64,000 bases of DNA from Streptomyces sp. NBC_01465 (GTDB taxonomy: Bacteria; Actinomycetota; Actinomycetes; Streptomycetales; Streptomycetaceae). Where the stretch lies: contig NZ_CP109467.1 in NCBI RefSeq assembly GCF_036227325.1, positions 5,704,001 to 5,768,000 on the forward strand, in the 5' to 3' direction. Under the pieces are notes generated by a model, which did no database searches, had not been told where the DNA came from, and worked only from the letters and a program-made list of their open reading frames with translations. A program made the translations under genes and the position numbers. Below, piece after piece: positions 33,379 to 43,053 of this stretch; the first letter of the stretch is position 1, and every line of letters begins with the position of its first letter.

Positions 33379-35778
33379 ATGGCTTCCACGTCCACACCGC
33401 TCACCTTGCCCGTGCTGCCCCTCGACGACGAGGTCGTGCTGCCGGGAATGGTGGTGCCCCTGGACCTGTCCGACACCGAAGTCCGCGCCGCCGTGGAGGC
33501 CGCGCAGGCCGCGGCCCGTTCCACTGGCAACAAGCCGCGGGTGCTCCTCGTTCCCCGGATCGACGGTACGTACGCGAGCACCGGCGTCCTCGGCACCGTC
33601 GAGCAGGTGGGCCGCCTCTCCGACGGCGACCCCGGCGCGCTGATCAAGGGCCGCAGCCGCGTACGGATCGGCGCCGGCACGACCGGCCCCGGCGCAGCCC
33701 TCTGGGTCGAGGGGACCGAGGTCGAGGAGACCCTCCCCGACCCCCTGCCCGGATCCGTCACCGAACTGGTCAAGGAGTACAAGGCGCTCGCCACCAGCTG
33801 GCTGAAGAAGCGCGGCGCCTGGCAGGTCGTGGACCGCGTCCAGCAGATCGACGGCGTCTCCGCCCTCGCCGACAACTCCGGCTACTCGCCCTTCCTCACC
33901 ACCGCGCAGAAGGTGGAACTCCTGGAGACCGCCGACCCGGTCGCCCGCCTCAAGACGGCGATCGGCTGGCTGAGCGAGCACCTCGCCGAGCAGGACGTCG
34001 CCGAGTCCATCGCCAAGGACGTCCAGGAGGGCGTCGACAAGCAGCAGCGCGAGTTCCTGCTCCGGCGCCAGCTGGAGGCCGTACGCAAGGAGCTCGCCGA
34101 CCTCAACGGCGACCCCGAGGACGAGTCCGACGACTACCGGGCGCGCGTCGAGGCCGCGAATCTGCCCGAGAACGTACGGGAAGCCGCCCTCAAGGAGGTC
34201 GAGAAGCTGGAGCGCTCCTCCGACCAGTCCCCGGAGGGCTCCTGGATCCGCACCTGGCTGGACACCGTCCTCGAACTCCCGTGGAACGAGCGGACCGAGG
34301 ACGAGTACGACATCCAGGGCGCGCGGGCGATCCTCGACGCCGAGCACGCGGGCCTCGCCGACGTGAAGGAGCGCATCACCGAGTACCTCGCGGTGCGCAA
34401 ACGCCGAGCGGACCGCGGCCTGGGTGTGGTCGGCGGCCGTCGCGGCGGCGCGGTCCTCGCGCTCGTGGGCCCGCCCGGCGTCGGCAAGACCTCCCTCGGG
34501 GAGTCCGTCGCGCACGCCATGGGCCGCAAGTTCGTACGGGTTGCACTCGGCGGCGTACGCGACGAGGCCGAGATCCGCGGTCACCGTCGTACGTACGTCG
34601 GCGCGCTCCCCGGCCGGATCGTGCGCGCGATCAAGGAGGCCGGGTCGATGAACCCTGTCGTCCTCCTCGACGAGATCGACAAGGTCGGCTCCGACTTCCG
34701 CGGCGACCCCGCCGCGGCCCTGCTCGAAGTCCTCGACCCCGCCCAGAACCACACCTTCCGCGACCACTACCTGGAGGTCGAACTCGACCTGTCCGACGTG
34801 GTGTTCCTCGCCACGGCGAACGTCCTGGACGCCATCCCGGAAGCCCTCCTCGACCGCATGGAGCTCGTCCGCCTGGACGGCTACACCGAGGACGAGAAGG
34901 TCGTCATCGCCCGCGACCACCTGCTCCCGCGCCAGCTGGAGCGGGCCGGCCTGGAGGCGGACGAGGTCACCCTGGACGAGTCGGCGCTGCGCAGGCTGGC
35001 GGGCGAGTACACCCGCGAGGCAGGCGTACGGAACCTGGAGCGCGCCGTCGCACGGCTGCTCCGCAAGGTGGCCGCCCAGCATGAACTCGGCGACCAGGAA
35101 CTGCCGTTCACCATCACGGACGGCGACCTCCGCAAGCTCATCGGCCGCCCCCACCACGTCCCCGAGTCCGCCCAGGACCCGGCCGAGCGCCGCACCGCGG
35201 TGCCGGGCGTGGCGACCGGACTCGCGGTCACGGGCGCGGGCGGCGACGTCCTGTTCGTGGAGGCGTCCCTCGCCGACCCCGAGACGGGGGCCGCGGGCCT
35301 GACCCTGACGGGCCAGCTCGGCGACGTCATGAAGGAGTCGGCGCAGATCGCGCTCTCCTTCCTGCGCTCGCACGGGGCCGAACTGGAGCTCCCGGTCACC
35401 GACTTGAAGGACCGGGGCGCGCACATCCACTTCCCGGCGGGCGGGATCCCCAAGGACGGACCGAGCGCGGGCATCACCCTGACGACGGCCCTCGCCTCGC
35501 TGCTGAGCGGGCGTCTGGTCCGTACGGATGTGGCGATGACGGGCGAGGTCTCCCTCACGGGACGCGTCCTCCCGATCGGCGGCCTGAAGCAGAAGCTCCT
35601 CGCCGCGCACCGGGCGGGCATCACCACGGTGGTGATCCCCAAGCGGAACGAGGCCGACCTGGACGACGTACCCGCCGAGGTCCTGGAGAAGCTGGAGGTC
35701 CACCCGGTGACCGACGTACGCCAGGTCCTGGAGATCGCACTCGCGCCCGCCGAGGCGCGGATCCCCGTCGCGGCCTGA
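33379..35778 (+). CDS. lon: ATP-dependent Lon protease (endopeptidase La)
   Basis: 799 residues, full length. The N-terminal substrate domain (about 10-210) begins LPVLPLDDEVVLPGMVVPL. The AAA+ module (about 340-550) has Walker A GPPGVGKTS and Walker B PVVLLDEIDK. The C-terminal protease domain has catalytic Ser696 in PKDGPSAGI and Lys739 in GGLKQKLL. It degrades misfolded and regulatory proteins in the cytoplasm as a hexamer. Control by HspR is expected from the HAIR-like site. It is followed by a 17-bp terminator stem shared with the convergent S53 protease gene. Confidence 0.97.
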   Translation: MASTSTPLTLPVLPLDDEVVLPGMVVPLDLSDTEVRAAVEAAQAAARSTGNKPRVLLVPRIDGTYASTGVLGTVEQVGRLSDGDPGALIKGRSRVRIGAGTTGPGAALWVEGTEVEETLPDPLPGSVTELVKEYKALATSWLKKRGAWQVVDRVQQIDGVSALADNSGYSPFLTTAQKVELLETADPVARLKTAIGWLSEHLAEQDVAESIAKDVQEGVDKQQREFLLRRQLEAVRKELADLNGDPEDESDDYRARVEAANLPENVREAALKEVEKLERSSDQSPEGSWIRTWLDTVLELPWNERTEDEYDIQGARAILDAEHAGLADVKERITEYLAVRKRRADRGLGVVGGRRGGAVLALVGPPGVGKTSLGESVAHAMGRKFVRVALGGVRDEAEIRGHRRTYVGALPGRIVRAIKEAGSMNPVVLLDEIDKVGSDFRGDPAAALLEVLDPAQNHTFRDHYLEVELDLSDVVFLATANVLDAIPEALLDRMELVRLDGYTEDEKVVIARDHLLPRQLERAGLEADEVTLDESALRRLAGEYTREAGVRNLERAVARLLRKVAAQHELGDQELPFTITDGDLRKLIGRPHHVPESAQDPAERRTAVPGVATGLAVTGAGGDVLFVEASLADPETGAAGLTLTGQLGDVMKESAQIALSFLRSHGAELELPVTDLKDRGAHIHFPAGGIPKDGPSAGITLTTALASLLSGRLVRTDVAMTGEVSLTGRVLPIGGLKQKLLAAHRAGITTVVIPKRNEADLDDVPAEVLEKLEVHPVTDVRQVLEIALAPAEARIPVAA

Positions 35779-35785
35779 GACGGCA

Positions 35786-35828
35786 ACAGGGCGCTGCCAC
35801 CCGGGAGTTCGGGGTGGCAGCGCCCTGT
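35786..35828. terminator. Bidirectional hairpin terminator after lon
   Basis: Arms 35786-35802 and 35812-35828 form a perfect 17-bp stem (ACAGGGCGCTGCCACCC) with a nine-base loop, placed between convergent lon and the S53 protease gene. Confidence 0.85.
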
Positions 35829-35847
35829 GGTGTGCCGGTGGCGGACG

Positions 35848-38800
35848 TCAGGTGGAGGTCACCTTGAACGCCGCACCGGTGGACGCGGACACCGTGGCCG
35901 AACCGGCATAGCCGGCCGTCAGGGTGTGCGTGCCCTTGCTCAGCTTCGGCAGGGTCAGCACCGCCTTGCCGTCCGTCAGCGTCCCGGTGGCGACGACCCT
36001 GCCGCCCTCGGTGACGGTGACCGTGCCGCCGGGCACCGTTCCCGTCGCGGTGACGGTGACCGTCACCGACGCCTGCTTGGTGTGCTTGACCGAAGCAGGG
36101 GCCTGGACCGAGACGGTCGCCGCCGCCTTGGTCACGGTCAGGACGGCGGTGGCGGAGGACCTCGCCAGCCGGCTGTCGCCCGCGTAGGAGACGGTCAGCG
36201 TGTGCGCCCCGGCGGACAGGGTGGCCGGCAGGGCGACACCGGCGTTGCCGTCGGCGTTCAGGGACACCGTGCCCAGGACCGTCGTGCCCTCGCTGACGGT
36301 GACCTTCCCCGTCGGGGTGATCGAGGAGGCGCCGGTGACCTTGACGACGGCCTTCGGGGCCGTGCCGTACGCGGTGTCCGCGGCGGTCACGGTGGTCTGC
36401 GACGCGCCCTTCGCGGCGCCCACTTCGGCCAGTACCGCGTCGAGTGCGGTCGTCGTGTGCGCGGTGACGGAACTGCTCAGTACGAGCGGCTGGTAGCCGT
36501 CCCTGGCCGCGACGACCTGGAGGGTGTGGTTGCCCTCGTCGAGCCACTGCGCGTAGCGGCCGTTGCTGTCGGTCCGTACCGTCCAGGTGCCCAGGTCGCC
36601 CTCGATCTGGAGGGTGGCGCCGGACAGCGGGGCCGTCGTGGTGCCGTTCCAGGAGGAGACGGTGCCGGTGAGCTTGCCCCAGGTGGACGGCGGGTTCACG
36701 GTCAGCGAGACCGGGACCGGTGCGGTGCCGTAGGGGGTGTCGCCGATCAGTACGACCGACGCCGTGTAGGTGCCGGGCTGGGTGAGGGAGGCGGCGTCCA
36801 GGGTGACCGTGAGCGTGGTGCTCTCGCCCGGGGCCAGGGTGACCTTGTCACCGCTCTCGCTCAGCCAGTCGACGCTGGTGGCGTCCGGCTGGTCGTAACC
36901 GGGCAGCAGGGTGGCCCAGCTGACCGGCGGGTTGAGACCGCCGAGGGCGCCGCCGACCTGGTAGACGCCGAGTGCGCTGCCGCTGCGGTAGACCGCGTTC
37001 GTGGCGTTGGGGATCGCGCTCCAGCTGTCGCTCGCCGGGTCGTAGGCGTATCCGGCGTTGGTACGGGAGGTGCTGTGGCCGGTGATGCCGCCGGAGACCA
37101 GCAGACGGCCGTTGGCCGAGGCGTACGCGGAGCCCCACAGGTCGGCGGGCATCCGGGCGATCTTGGACCAGGAGTGCTGCGCCGGGTCGTAGGCGTAGCC
37201 GTCCGCGCTGCCGCCGGACTGCTGGCCGCCCGCGCAGTACAGCACGCCGTTGACGGTGCCGCAGGACGCCCAGGCGGTGGCCACGGGGTAGTCGGGGGCC
37301 GTGGACCACTTGCTGTGGGCCGGGTCGTAGACCGCGACCCGGCTGCTGCCGCAGGCGCTGTCGCCGCAGCCGCCGACCATGTAGAGCTTGCCGTCCAGGA
37401 CGGCACTGGCCCCGCCCGCGAGGGGGGTGGGCTGGGGGACGCCGCTGGTCCACCGGTCGGTCGCCGGGTCGTAGATCTCCAGTTCGGAGTCGACGCCACC
37501 GCCGGCCTTCCAGCCTCCGGCGACGTAGATCTTTCCGCCGATCAGACCGTGCGCACCTGCGTAACGGCCGTCGGCCGCCGAGGACTTGGCGGTCCAGGCG
37601 CCGGTGCTCGGGTCGTACACGAAGAGCGAGCTGAGCACGCCGGTGTCGGAGAGACCGCCGACCGAGTAGACCTTGCCCTGGTACGTCTCGACCATCGAAT
37701 CCTGGGCGGCCACCGGGTAGTCGGCGATGGAGCTCCACGGCTCACCGGCGGCCGCGTGCGGCTGTACGGTTCCGCCGGCCGTCATCGTGCCGGTCTTCTG
37801 TGCCGAGTACGGCGAGAAGGTGCCGGAGACGCGCTGCAGCGGTGCCTCGGCGCCCTTGGCCATCGGCGCGAACGTCCCGGTGCGCTCGGTGACTTCGGCA
37901 CTGGCGCTCGCGCTGCCGGTGTTGGTGAGCGTCAGCTCCGCGGTGCTCCTGCCCTGCCAGCCGACGGTCTTGGCGACCGGGCCGGTGCTCAGCGTCAGCC
38001 GGCCCGCGTCGAGCGCGAAGTCCTGGCGCAGCACCGCGTCCTTGGGGACGGTCGGGGTCTGGTTGCGTGCGGAGTAGTCGGGGCGGGTGGCGGTCAGCTT
38101 CTGGGTGCCGGTGCCGGGGACGAACATCGAGTAGAAGCCGGCCGGCAGCGCGGGGTCCTCGGTGGTGGCCGTGGTCTGCGCGGCGACGGCAGGGCTGGTC
38201 GCGGTGGTGACCGTGGCGTCCGTCAGGGCCTTGCCGGTATTGCTGTCGGTGACGCGGCCCTGGACGAGCCCGCCGTCGGTGGGCAGACAGCCCACGTTGC
38301 CCACGAACAGGTTGTCCATCTCCCACCAGACGCCCGAGGCGGCCGTGTAGTGGAAGCGGACCTGCACCTGCGTCTTTCCGGCGGCCTGGGGGATCGCGAC
38401 CTTGACCTGGGTGACGTCGTAGCCGGGGTCGTCGGTGCCCTGGTGCCAGACCGTCGTCCAGTTCTGGCCGCCGTCCACCGTGACCTGTACGAGGGCGCTG
38501 GATGCGGGGGAGTTGACCGCGGTGTAGTCGTCGGCGAATTCGACGTACGGCACCGGCGCCTCGGACATGTCGATGACCGGGCTGGTGAGCGTGGTGTCCA
38601 CCGGCGCGGTGCCGGCGGCGCGGCTGTTGGCGACGGCGAAGCCGCCGCTGCCGCCCCGGGTGTAGTTGTCCGGGTTGGTGGCGCTGATCGTGCCGGTGGC
38701 GGGGCCGAACTTCCAGCCGCCGTTGCCGGTCGCGTCGGTGACGGTCCACCCGGCGGGGGTCGTGGAGTCGTCGAAGGTCAGGGTGTTGCCGTCCGGGCGG

Positions 38801-40611
38801 AGCGCGTACCCGGCCGCGGTGCACTCGGAGGCCTGGACCGGCAGGGCGACGTCCTTGCTGACGTCCGCGTCGCCCACCGTGACGGTGGGATCGGCGGTCT
38901 CGTAGCCCGCGGCCTGTGCGGTGACGCGCAGGGTGTAGTCGGCGCCGTCGGGCAGCTTCACGCTGTACGCGCCGGTGTACGGGTCGGTGAAGACGGTGCC
39001 CGCCATGCCGTCCACGGTCAGCCGTGCGTATAGCGGGTAGCCGTGCCCCGAGCCGTCGGTGACCTTGCCGCTGACCGTGTGCGTGGGCAGCGTGTGCAGG
39101 ACGACGTCCTGGGTGGCGGTGGCGCCGTCGGTGACCGTGACGCCGGTGCGGGTGGCAGTGGCGTACCCGAACTCGGTGATCTTCAGGTCGTAGTCACCGG
39201 GCACGGTGGTGATGCTGTACGTGCCGTTGTCGTCGGTGGTCGCCCGGTTGCCGCCCAGGGTGACCGCTGCGCCCGGCACCGGCTTTCCTGTGTCGTCGGC
39301 CGTCACCTTGCCGGTGACCTTGCCGTGCGGGCCCGAGCGGAAGGCGCTGACGCCGTTGGGGGTGCCGAGGCCCGTCGGGCCGTCGTAGCCCTCGGCGGCG
39401 GTGCAGAGGTAGTCGGTGGCGCAGCTGCCGTTGGAGCCCGAGGTCACGTCGTTGAGACCGGTGCCGTTCTCGTACGGGAAGGAGTTGGGGTACGTCCCCG
39501 CGGGCGGCGTGCCGGCGACGGCGTACACGCTCGCGATGATCGGCGCGGAGGCGCTGGTGCCGCCGAACTCCTGCCAGCCGTTGACCTCGAAGGAGTCGTA
39601 GACCGCGACTCCGGTGGCCGGGTCGGCGACCGCCGAGACGTCCGCGACGGTGCGGTTCGCGCAGCCGGTGTCCTTCTGGAACGCCGGCTTGGGCTCGATC
39701 GCCGAGCAGCCGCTGCCCGCGCCACCCGCTCCCGCGCCGCCCCACACCGATTCGCTCCACCCGCGGGCGGAGCCGTCCTTGGTGAGCGAGGTGCCGCCGA
39801 CCGCGGTGACGTACGGGGAGGCGGCCGGGTAGGTCACTCCGTACGCGCTGTCGCCGGAGCTCGCCGTGAGCACGACGCCCGGGTGGTTGTAGTACTCCTC
39901 GTCGGTGGTGAGGTCGACCGGGTCCTCACCGGAACCCGAGGTCGCGGAGTAGGACGAACCATAGGAGTTCGACACGTATTTGGCGCCGAGCTCGACCGCC
40001 GTGTTGACCGCCGCGCCCAGGGAGTCGGTGTTCGGTGCGTCCGCCTCGACGAGCAGGATGTGCGCGTTCGGTGCCGCCGCCGAGACCATGTCCAGGTCCA
40101 GGGAGATCTCCTGGGACCAGCCCGCGTCGGCGACGGGCAGGTCGTTCGTGGTGCCGCGCTGGGAGACCTTGGTGAAGCAGCCGTTGTCCGTGGTGCAGGC
40201 CGGTAGGCCGAACTGCGCCCGGTAGACCGCGAGATCGGACTCCGCCGAGGGGTCGTCGTAGGCGTCGACGATGGCGACCGTCTGGCCCGCACCTCCGTCG
40301 GCCGGGAGGTTGTAGGCGTTCTGGAGATCGGCCGGACCGTAGCCGGAGGGAATGCTGTTTGCCTCCAGGAGCCCCTTGATGCCCTTGACGTCCGTACGCC
40401 GGTTGGCGAAACAGGTCATATGGCCCGGTTTCGGGGTGCCGCACGCGTGGGTGGTGGCGACCTGGGTGCCGGCGGCGGGGGCGTTCGCGACGTGGGGCCG
40501 CGCGGCCGATCTCCCGCCGGTGTCGGACGGCACGGCGGCGGTGGCCGCCTGTACCGGGAGCAGGGCGGCTGCGGCCAGAGCCAGCACGGCCGCCCCGAGG
40601 GATATGCGCAT
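35848..40611 (-). CDS. Secreted multidomain S53 (sedolisin) serine protease
   Basis: 1587 residues. Signal peptide about 1-25. The S53 domain is at about 55-425 with Glu168 and Asp172 in SQEISLDLD, oxyanion Asp254 in SSGDSAYG, Ser353 in GGTSASAP and a C-terminal Ca-site-like GYDGPTGLGTP. The large propeptide of classical sedolisins is absent. Then come carboxypeptidase-regulatory-like repeats (about 430-605), a jelly-roll MAM-like domain (about 606-780) and another such repeat. A Kelch propeller spans about 955-1230 (repeated GGKIYVAGG-type blades), then a fourth repeat, then two Ig-like (Big_3) domains to the end. No cell-wall anchor motif is seen. It is divergent from a TrmB/LuxR-like regulator that may control it. 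Confidence 0.9.
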   Translation of the reverse strand: MRISLGAAVLALAAAALLPVQAATAAVPSDTGGRSAARPHVANAPAAGTQVATTHACGTPKPGHMTCFANRRTDVKGIKGLLEANSIPSGYGPADLQNAYNLPADGGAGQTVAIVDAYDDPSAESDLAVYRAQFGLPACTTDNGCFTKVSQRGTTNDLPVADAGWSQEISLDLDMVSAAAPNAHILLVEADAPNTDSLGAAVNTAVELGAKYVSNSYGSSYSATSGSGEDPVDLTTDEEYYNHPGVVLTASSGDSAYGVTYPAASPYVTAVGGTSLTKDGSARGWSESVWGGAGAGGAGSGCSAIEPKPAFQKDTGCANRTVADVSAVADPATGVAVYDSFEVNGWQEFGGTSASAPIIASVYAVAGTPPAGTYPNSFPYENGTGLNDVTSGSNGSCATDYLCTAAEGYDGPTGLGTPNGVSAFRSGPHGKVTGKVTADDTGKPVPGAAVTLGGNRATTDDNGTYSITTVPGDYDLKITEFGYATATRTGVTVTDGATATQDVVLHTLPTHTVSGKVTDGSGHGYPLYARLTVDGMAGTVFTDPYTGAYSVKLPDGADYTLRVTAQAAGYETADPTVTVGDADVSKDVALPVQASECTAAGYALRPDGNTLTFDDSTTPAGWTVTDATGNGGWKFGPATGTISATNPDNYTRGGSGGFAVANSRAAGTAPVDTTLTSPVIDMSEAPVPYVEFADDYTAVNSPASSALVQVTVDGGQNWTTVWHQGTDDPGYDVTQVKVAIPQAAGKTQVQVRFHYTAASGVWWEMDNLFVGNVGCLPTDGGLVQGRVTDSNTGKALTDATVTTATSPAVAAQTTATTEDPALPAGFYSMFVPGTGTQKLTATRPDYSARNQTPTVPKDAVLRQDFALDAGRLTLSTGPVAKTVGWQGRSTAELTLTNTGSASASAEVTERTGTFAPMAKGAEAPLQRVSGTFSPYSAQKTGTMTAGGTVQPHAAAGEPWSSIADYPVAAQDSMVETYQGKVYSVGGLSDTGVLSSLFVYDPSTGAWTAKSSAADGRYAGAHGLIGGKIYVAGGWKAGGGVDSELEIYDPATDRWTSGVPQPTPLAGGASAVLDGKLYMVGGCGDSACGSSRVAVYDPAHSKWSTAPDYPVATAWASCGTVNGVLYCAGGQQSGGSADGYAYDPAQHSWSKIARMPADLWGSAYASANGRLLVSGGITGHSTSRTNAGYAYDPASDSWSAIPNATNAVYRSGSALGVYQVGGALGGLNPPVSWATLLPGYDQPDATSVDWLSESGDKVTLAPGESTTLTVTLDAASLTQPGTYTASVVLIGDTPYGTAPVPVSLTVNPPSTWGKLTGTVSSWNGTTTAPLSGATLQIEGDLGTWTVRTDSNGRYAQWLDEGNHTLQVVAARDGYQPLVLSSSVTAHTTTALDAVLAEVGAAKGASQTTVTAADTAYGTAPKAVVKVTGASSITPTGKVTVSEGTTVLGTVSLNADGNAGVALPATLSAGAHTLTVSYAGDSRLARSSATAVLTVTKAAATVSVQAPASVKHTKQASVTVTVTATGTVPGGTVTVTEGGRVVATGTLTDGKAVLTLPKLSKGTHTLTAGYAGSATVSASTGAAFKVTST

Positions 40612-40851
40612 GGAGTGAACCCGGATTCGTCGTGAGGAGGCAGGAGGGGCCGCGGTGGCGGCAGTTCACCTTCCGTTTCTCCGCACGGTCACTACAAGGT
40701 TCCCCGGCTGCGGGCATGTGAAGGTGCGCGAATGAGAAGCCGCAGCGCGGAACCCGCCGCGGAGGCCCGTCCGCCTGTCTGTACGATGCACGCAGAATCG
40801 GACGGCGACCTGCTCAATCCGGTCAAATCCCCCTGGGGTGCGGAGGGTTCG

Positions 40852-41880
40852 ATGATCATTCCCGACACCCGGTTCGATCTCGCGGCCCTGGGGATCGGTC
40901 CGCTGGCCGAGCGCGTGTACCTGTACCTCATCGACGAGGGCGAGGGCCGGTCCGCCGACGCCGTCGCGGGGCGGCTCGGCATGGACGTCCCGCCGGTGCG
41001 CATCGCCCTGGAACAGTTGGAGCGTCGGCTCCTCATCACGCGTTCCGCGGCACCGGTACCGCACTACACGGCCCGCCCGCCCGAGCCCGCACTGGAGTCG
41101 CTGGTCTCGCGGTTCGGGGACGAACTCGCCCAGATACGCCTCTACGCCCGCGATCTGCAGGGCAGGTTCCGCGAGGTGGGCGGGAGAAGCGGCCCCAGCG
41201 ACATGCTGGAGGTCGTGGTCGGCCGGCGGGAGGTGCTGCGGCACTACGCGCACCTGCTGGAGAGCGCGAAGCAGGAGGTCTCGGTCTTCACCAAGCCCCC
41301 CTACGTCGTGCCCGGCAGCCCCCAGGACGTGGACAAGGTGCTGCACACGGAGGGCGAGGGCATCCGGCGCGGCGTCCGCTACCGGACCGTCTACGACAGC
41401 GCGGCCGTGGATGTGCCGTTCACGCTGGCGCTGGCCAGGGAGAGCATGGAACTGGGCGAGGAGGCCCGGCTGGTGGACGACCTTCCCATGAAGCTGCTGC
41501 TCATGGACCGGTCGACGGGGTTCATTCCGCTGGAGACCGACGCCCCGGAGGCGGGCTCGCTCATCATCCGCCCCTCGCCGCTGCTGGACGCGATGGTGGC
41601 GCTCTTCGAAGGCGTCTGGGCGCGGGCGATGCCGTTGGTCCCCGCGCAGGAGCCGGACGGTGCGGGGGAGTTGGACGAACGCGCCCGGCGGGTTCTGCTG
41701 CTGATGGCGGCAGGCTTCAAGGACGAGTCCATCGCGCGCGCCCTCGGCACGAGCCGGCGCACCGTACAGACCCATGTCAGCCGGATCATGGCGGCGCTCG
41801 GCGCCAGGACCCGCTTCCAGACCGCTCTGCTGGCCCGCGAAAGGGGCTGGATCGGCGAAGACGGGACCGGGGCCGGCTGA
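40852..41880 (+). CDS. TrmB/LuxR-type hybrid regulator, paralog 1
   Basis: 342 residues. An N-terminal TrmB-like winged helix (LGIGPLAERVYLYLIDEGEG, SADAVAGRLGMDVPPVRIAL), then a phospholipase-D-like sensor fold (VVVGRREVLRHYAHLL, VSVFTKPPYV, LLMDRSTGFIPL). The C-terminal LuxR HTH is MAAGFKDESIARALGTSRRTVQTHVSRIMAALGARTRFQ. ATG 40852 is chosen for GGAGGG upstream; earlier in-frame ATGs at 40732 and 40786 lack such a site. It is divergent from the S53 protease gene and tail-to-tail with its paralog (24-bp gap). Probable control of the protease is inference. Confidence 0.82.
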   Translation: MIIPDTRFDLAALGIGPLAERVYLYLIDEGEGRSADAVAGRLGMDVPPVRIALEQLERRLLITRSAAPVPHYTARPPEPALESLVSRFGDELAQIRLYARDLQGRFREVGGRSGPSDMLEVVVGRREVLRHYAHLLESAKQEVSVFTKPPYVVPGSPQDVDKVLHTEGEGIRRGVRYRTVYDSAAVDVPFTLALARESMELGEEARLVDDLPMKLLLMDRSTGFIPLETDAPEAGSLIIRPSPLLDAMVALFEGVWARAMPLVPAQEPDGAGELDERARRVLLLMAAGFKDESIARALGTSRRTVQTHVSRIMAALGARTRFQTALLARERGWIGEDGTGAG

Positions 41881-41904
41881 GCTGTCCGTCCGGGCACCGG
41901 CTCC

Positions 41905-42918
41905 TCAGAAGTCGAGCCAGCCCCGCAGCGTCGCCTGCGCCCCCGCCTGGAAGCGGGTCTCGGCGCCCAGGGAGTCCAGGAGCTGGGTGATGCGGCGGCG
42001 TGCCGTGTGGACGTGTACGCCCATGCGGCGCGCGATCGCCTCGTCCTTGAGGCCCGAGGCGAGCAGCCCCAGGAGCTCCTTCTGGGTCTCCGGGAGCGGA
42101 ACGTCGGCTCCGCCCAGGGGAGTTGCCTGGTCCCAGACCGTCTCGAAGAGGGGGACCAGCGCGTTGCGCAGCAGCGCGTCGCCGACCACGAGGGCCGTGG
42201 CGGTGGGGTCGGTGGACTCCGTCGGCGGGAGCAGGGTGATACGGCGGTCCACCACGATCAGCTTGGTCGGGACGCCCGTGGTGACCCGGGCCCGCAGTCC
42301 GCGCTCGATCAGGGTGTTCAGGGAGCGCATCCGGCCCGGGTAGGCGAGGCCCTCGCGGTCGATGACCGTACGGACGTCCACGCCCCGGTCGAGGAGCGCC
42401 TCGATGTCGAGCCCCGCCGAGCGTGAACCCTCCTCGGTCTCGGGGCCCCTGGCGTACGGCGGGCGGTCGAGGATCATCACCTCGCGTTCGGCTCCCGCGA
42501 GCAGGGACTCGGCCCGCTCGCCGATCTCGCGGATGCCGGTGACGATCTCGATCCCGCCCTCGGAGGCGGTCGGTGATCCCTCCATCAGCCGGCCCGCGAT
42601 CCGGTCCGCCTGCATCATCAGGCGCTCCAACTCGGCTGAACGCTGGTGGAGTTCGGCCTGGCGCCGGTGGATCAGCGTGCGGATCGCGGCCGCCGGGGCG
42701 GCCGGGCGGGGGAGCGCGGCGGGGGATTCCGAGTCGGCCGGGGAGATGAATCCATGGTCCGACAGCCTGGTCAGGGCCGCGTTCAGACGCCCGCGCGGAA
42801 TGCCGAGGAGATGCGCCAACTCGGCGTGATGTGCGGCGCGTTGTTTCAGCAACGCCTCGTAGGTCCGTTCCTCGTCCTCCCCCAGGCCGAGGTCCTGCAG
42901 TTCCGCCCCCTGGATCAT
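41905..42918 (-). CDS. TrmB/LuxR-type hybrid regulator, paralog 2
   Basis: 337 residues with the same architecture as the convergent neighbour. An N-terminal winged helix (LGLGEDEERTYEALLKQRAA, HHAELAHLLGIPRGRLNAAL), then a coiled segment, then a PLD-like fold (IVTGIREIGERAESLL, VMILDRPPYARG, LIVVDRRITLLPP). The C-terminal LuxR HTH is LASGLKDEAIARRMGVHVHTARRRITQLL. It is divergent from the M4 protease gene across 135 bp, mirroring the other pair. The ligand is unknown. ATG 42918 gives a normal N-terminus, although its ribosome site is weak. Confidence 0.82.
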   Translation of the reverse strand: MIQGAELQDLGLGEDEERTYEALLKQRAAHHAELAHLLGIPRGRLNAALTRLSDHGFISPADSESPAALPRPAAPAAAIRTLIHRRQAELHQRSAELERLMMQADRIAGRLMEGSPTASEGGIEIVTGIREIGERAESLLAGAEREVMILDRPPYARGPETEEGSRSAGLDIEALLDRGVDVRTVIDREGLAYPGRMRSLNTLIERGLRARVTTGVPTKLIVVDRRITLLPPTESTDPTATALVVGDALLRNALVPLFETVWDQATPLGGADVPLPETQKELLGLLASGLKDEAIARRMGVHVHTARRRITQLLDSLGAETRFQAGAQATLRGWLDF

Positions 42919-43053
42919 GACCCGGATTCTTTCGTGGTCACAACAACCACACAAGTGTGTGTGTCCACATGTCAACACGGGCTACGCATTGATGAGTTCG
43001 CGTCACGGGAGGTTGCATGGGCATGCCCAGACAGCCAGCGTGGGAGGGGAACC
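42919..43053. promoter_or_regulatory. Divergent control region between regulator 2 and M4 protease
   Basis: The 135-bp gap holds CACAC-AA-GTGTG (42948-42959), then a TG run and CCACATGTCAAC. Only the GGGAGGGG ribosome site of the protease (43042-43049) is certain. The dyad is a candidate site for the neighbouring regulator. Confidence 0.35.

Noticed and set aside
35827..39033. 1068-codon open frame antisense to the S53 protease gene
   Set aside because: Composition is a shadow of the true gene (Gly/Arg/Val/Ala runs), with no family resemblance, while the minus strand has clear S53, Kelch and Ig-like domains.
40612..40851. CACCTTC/GAAGGTG inverted repeat in the S53-regulator 1 gap
   Set aside because: Arms are only 7 bp and more than 40 bp apart, so it was not listed as an operator.
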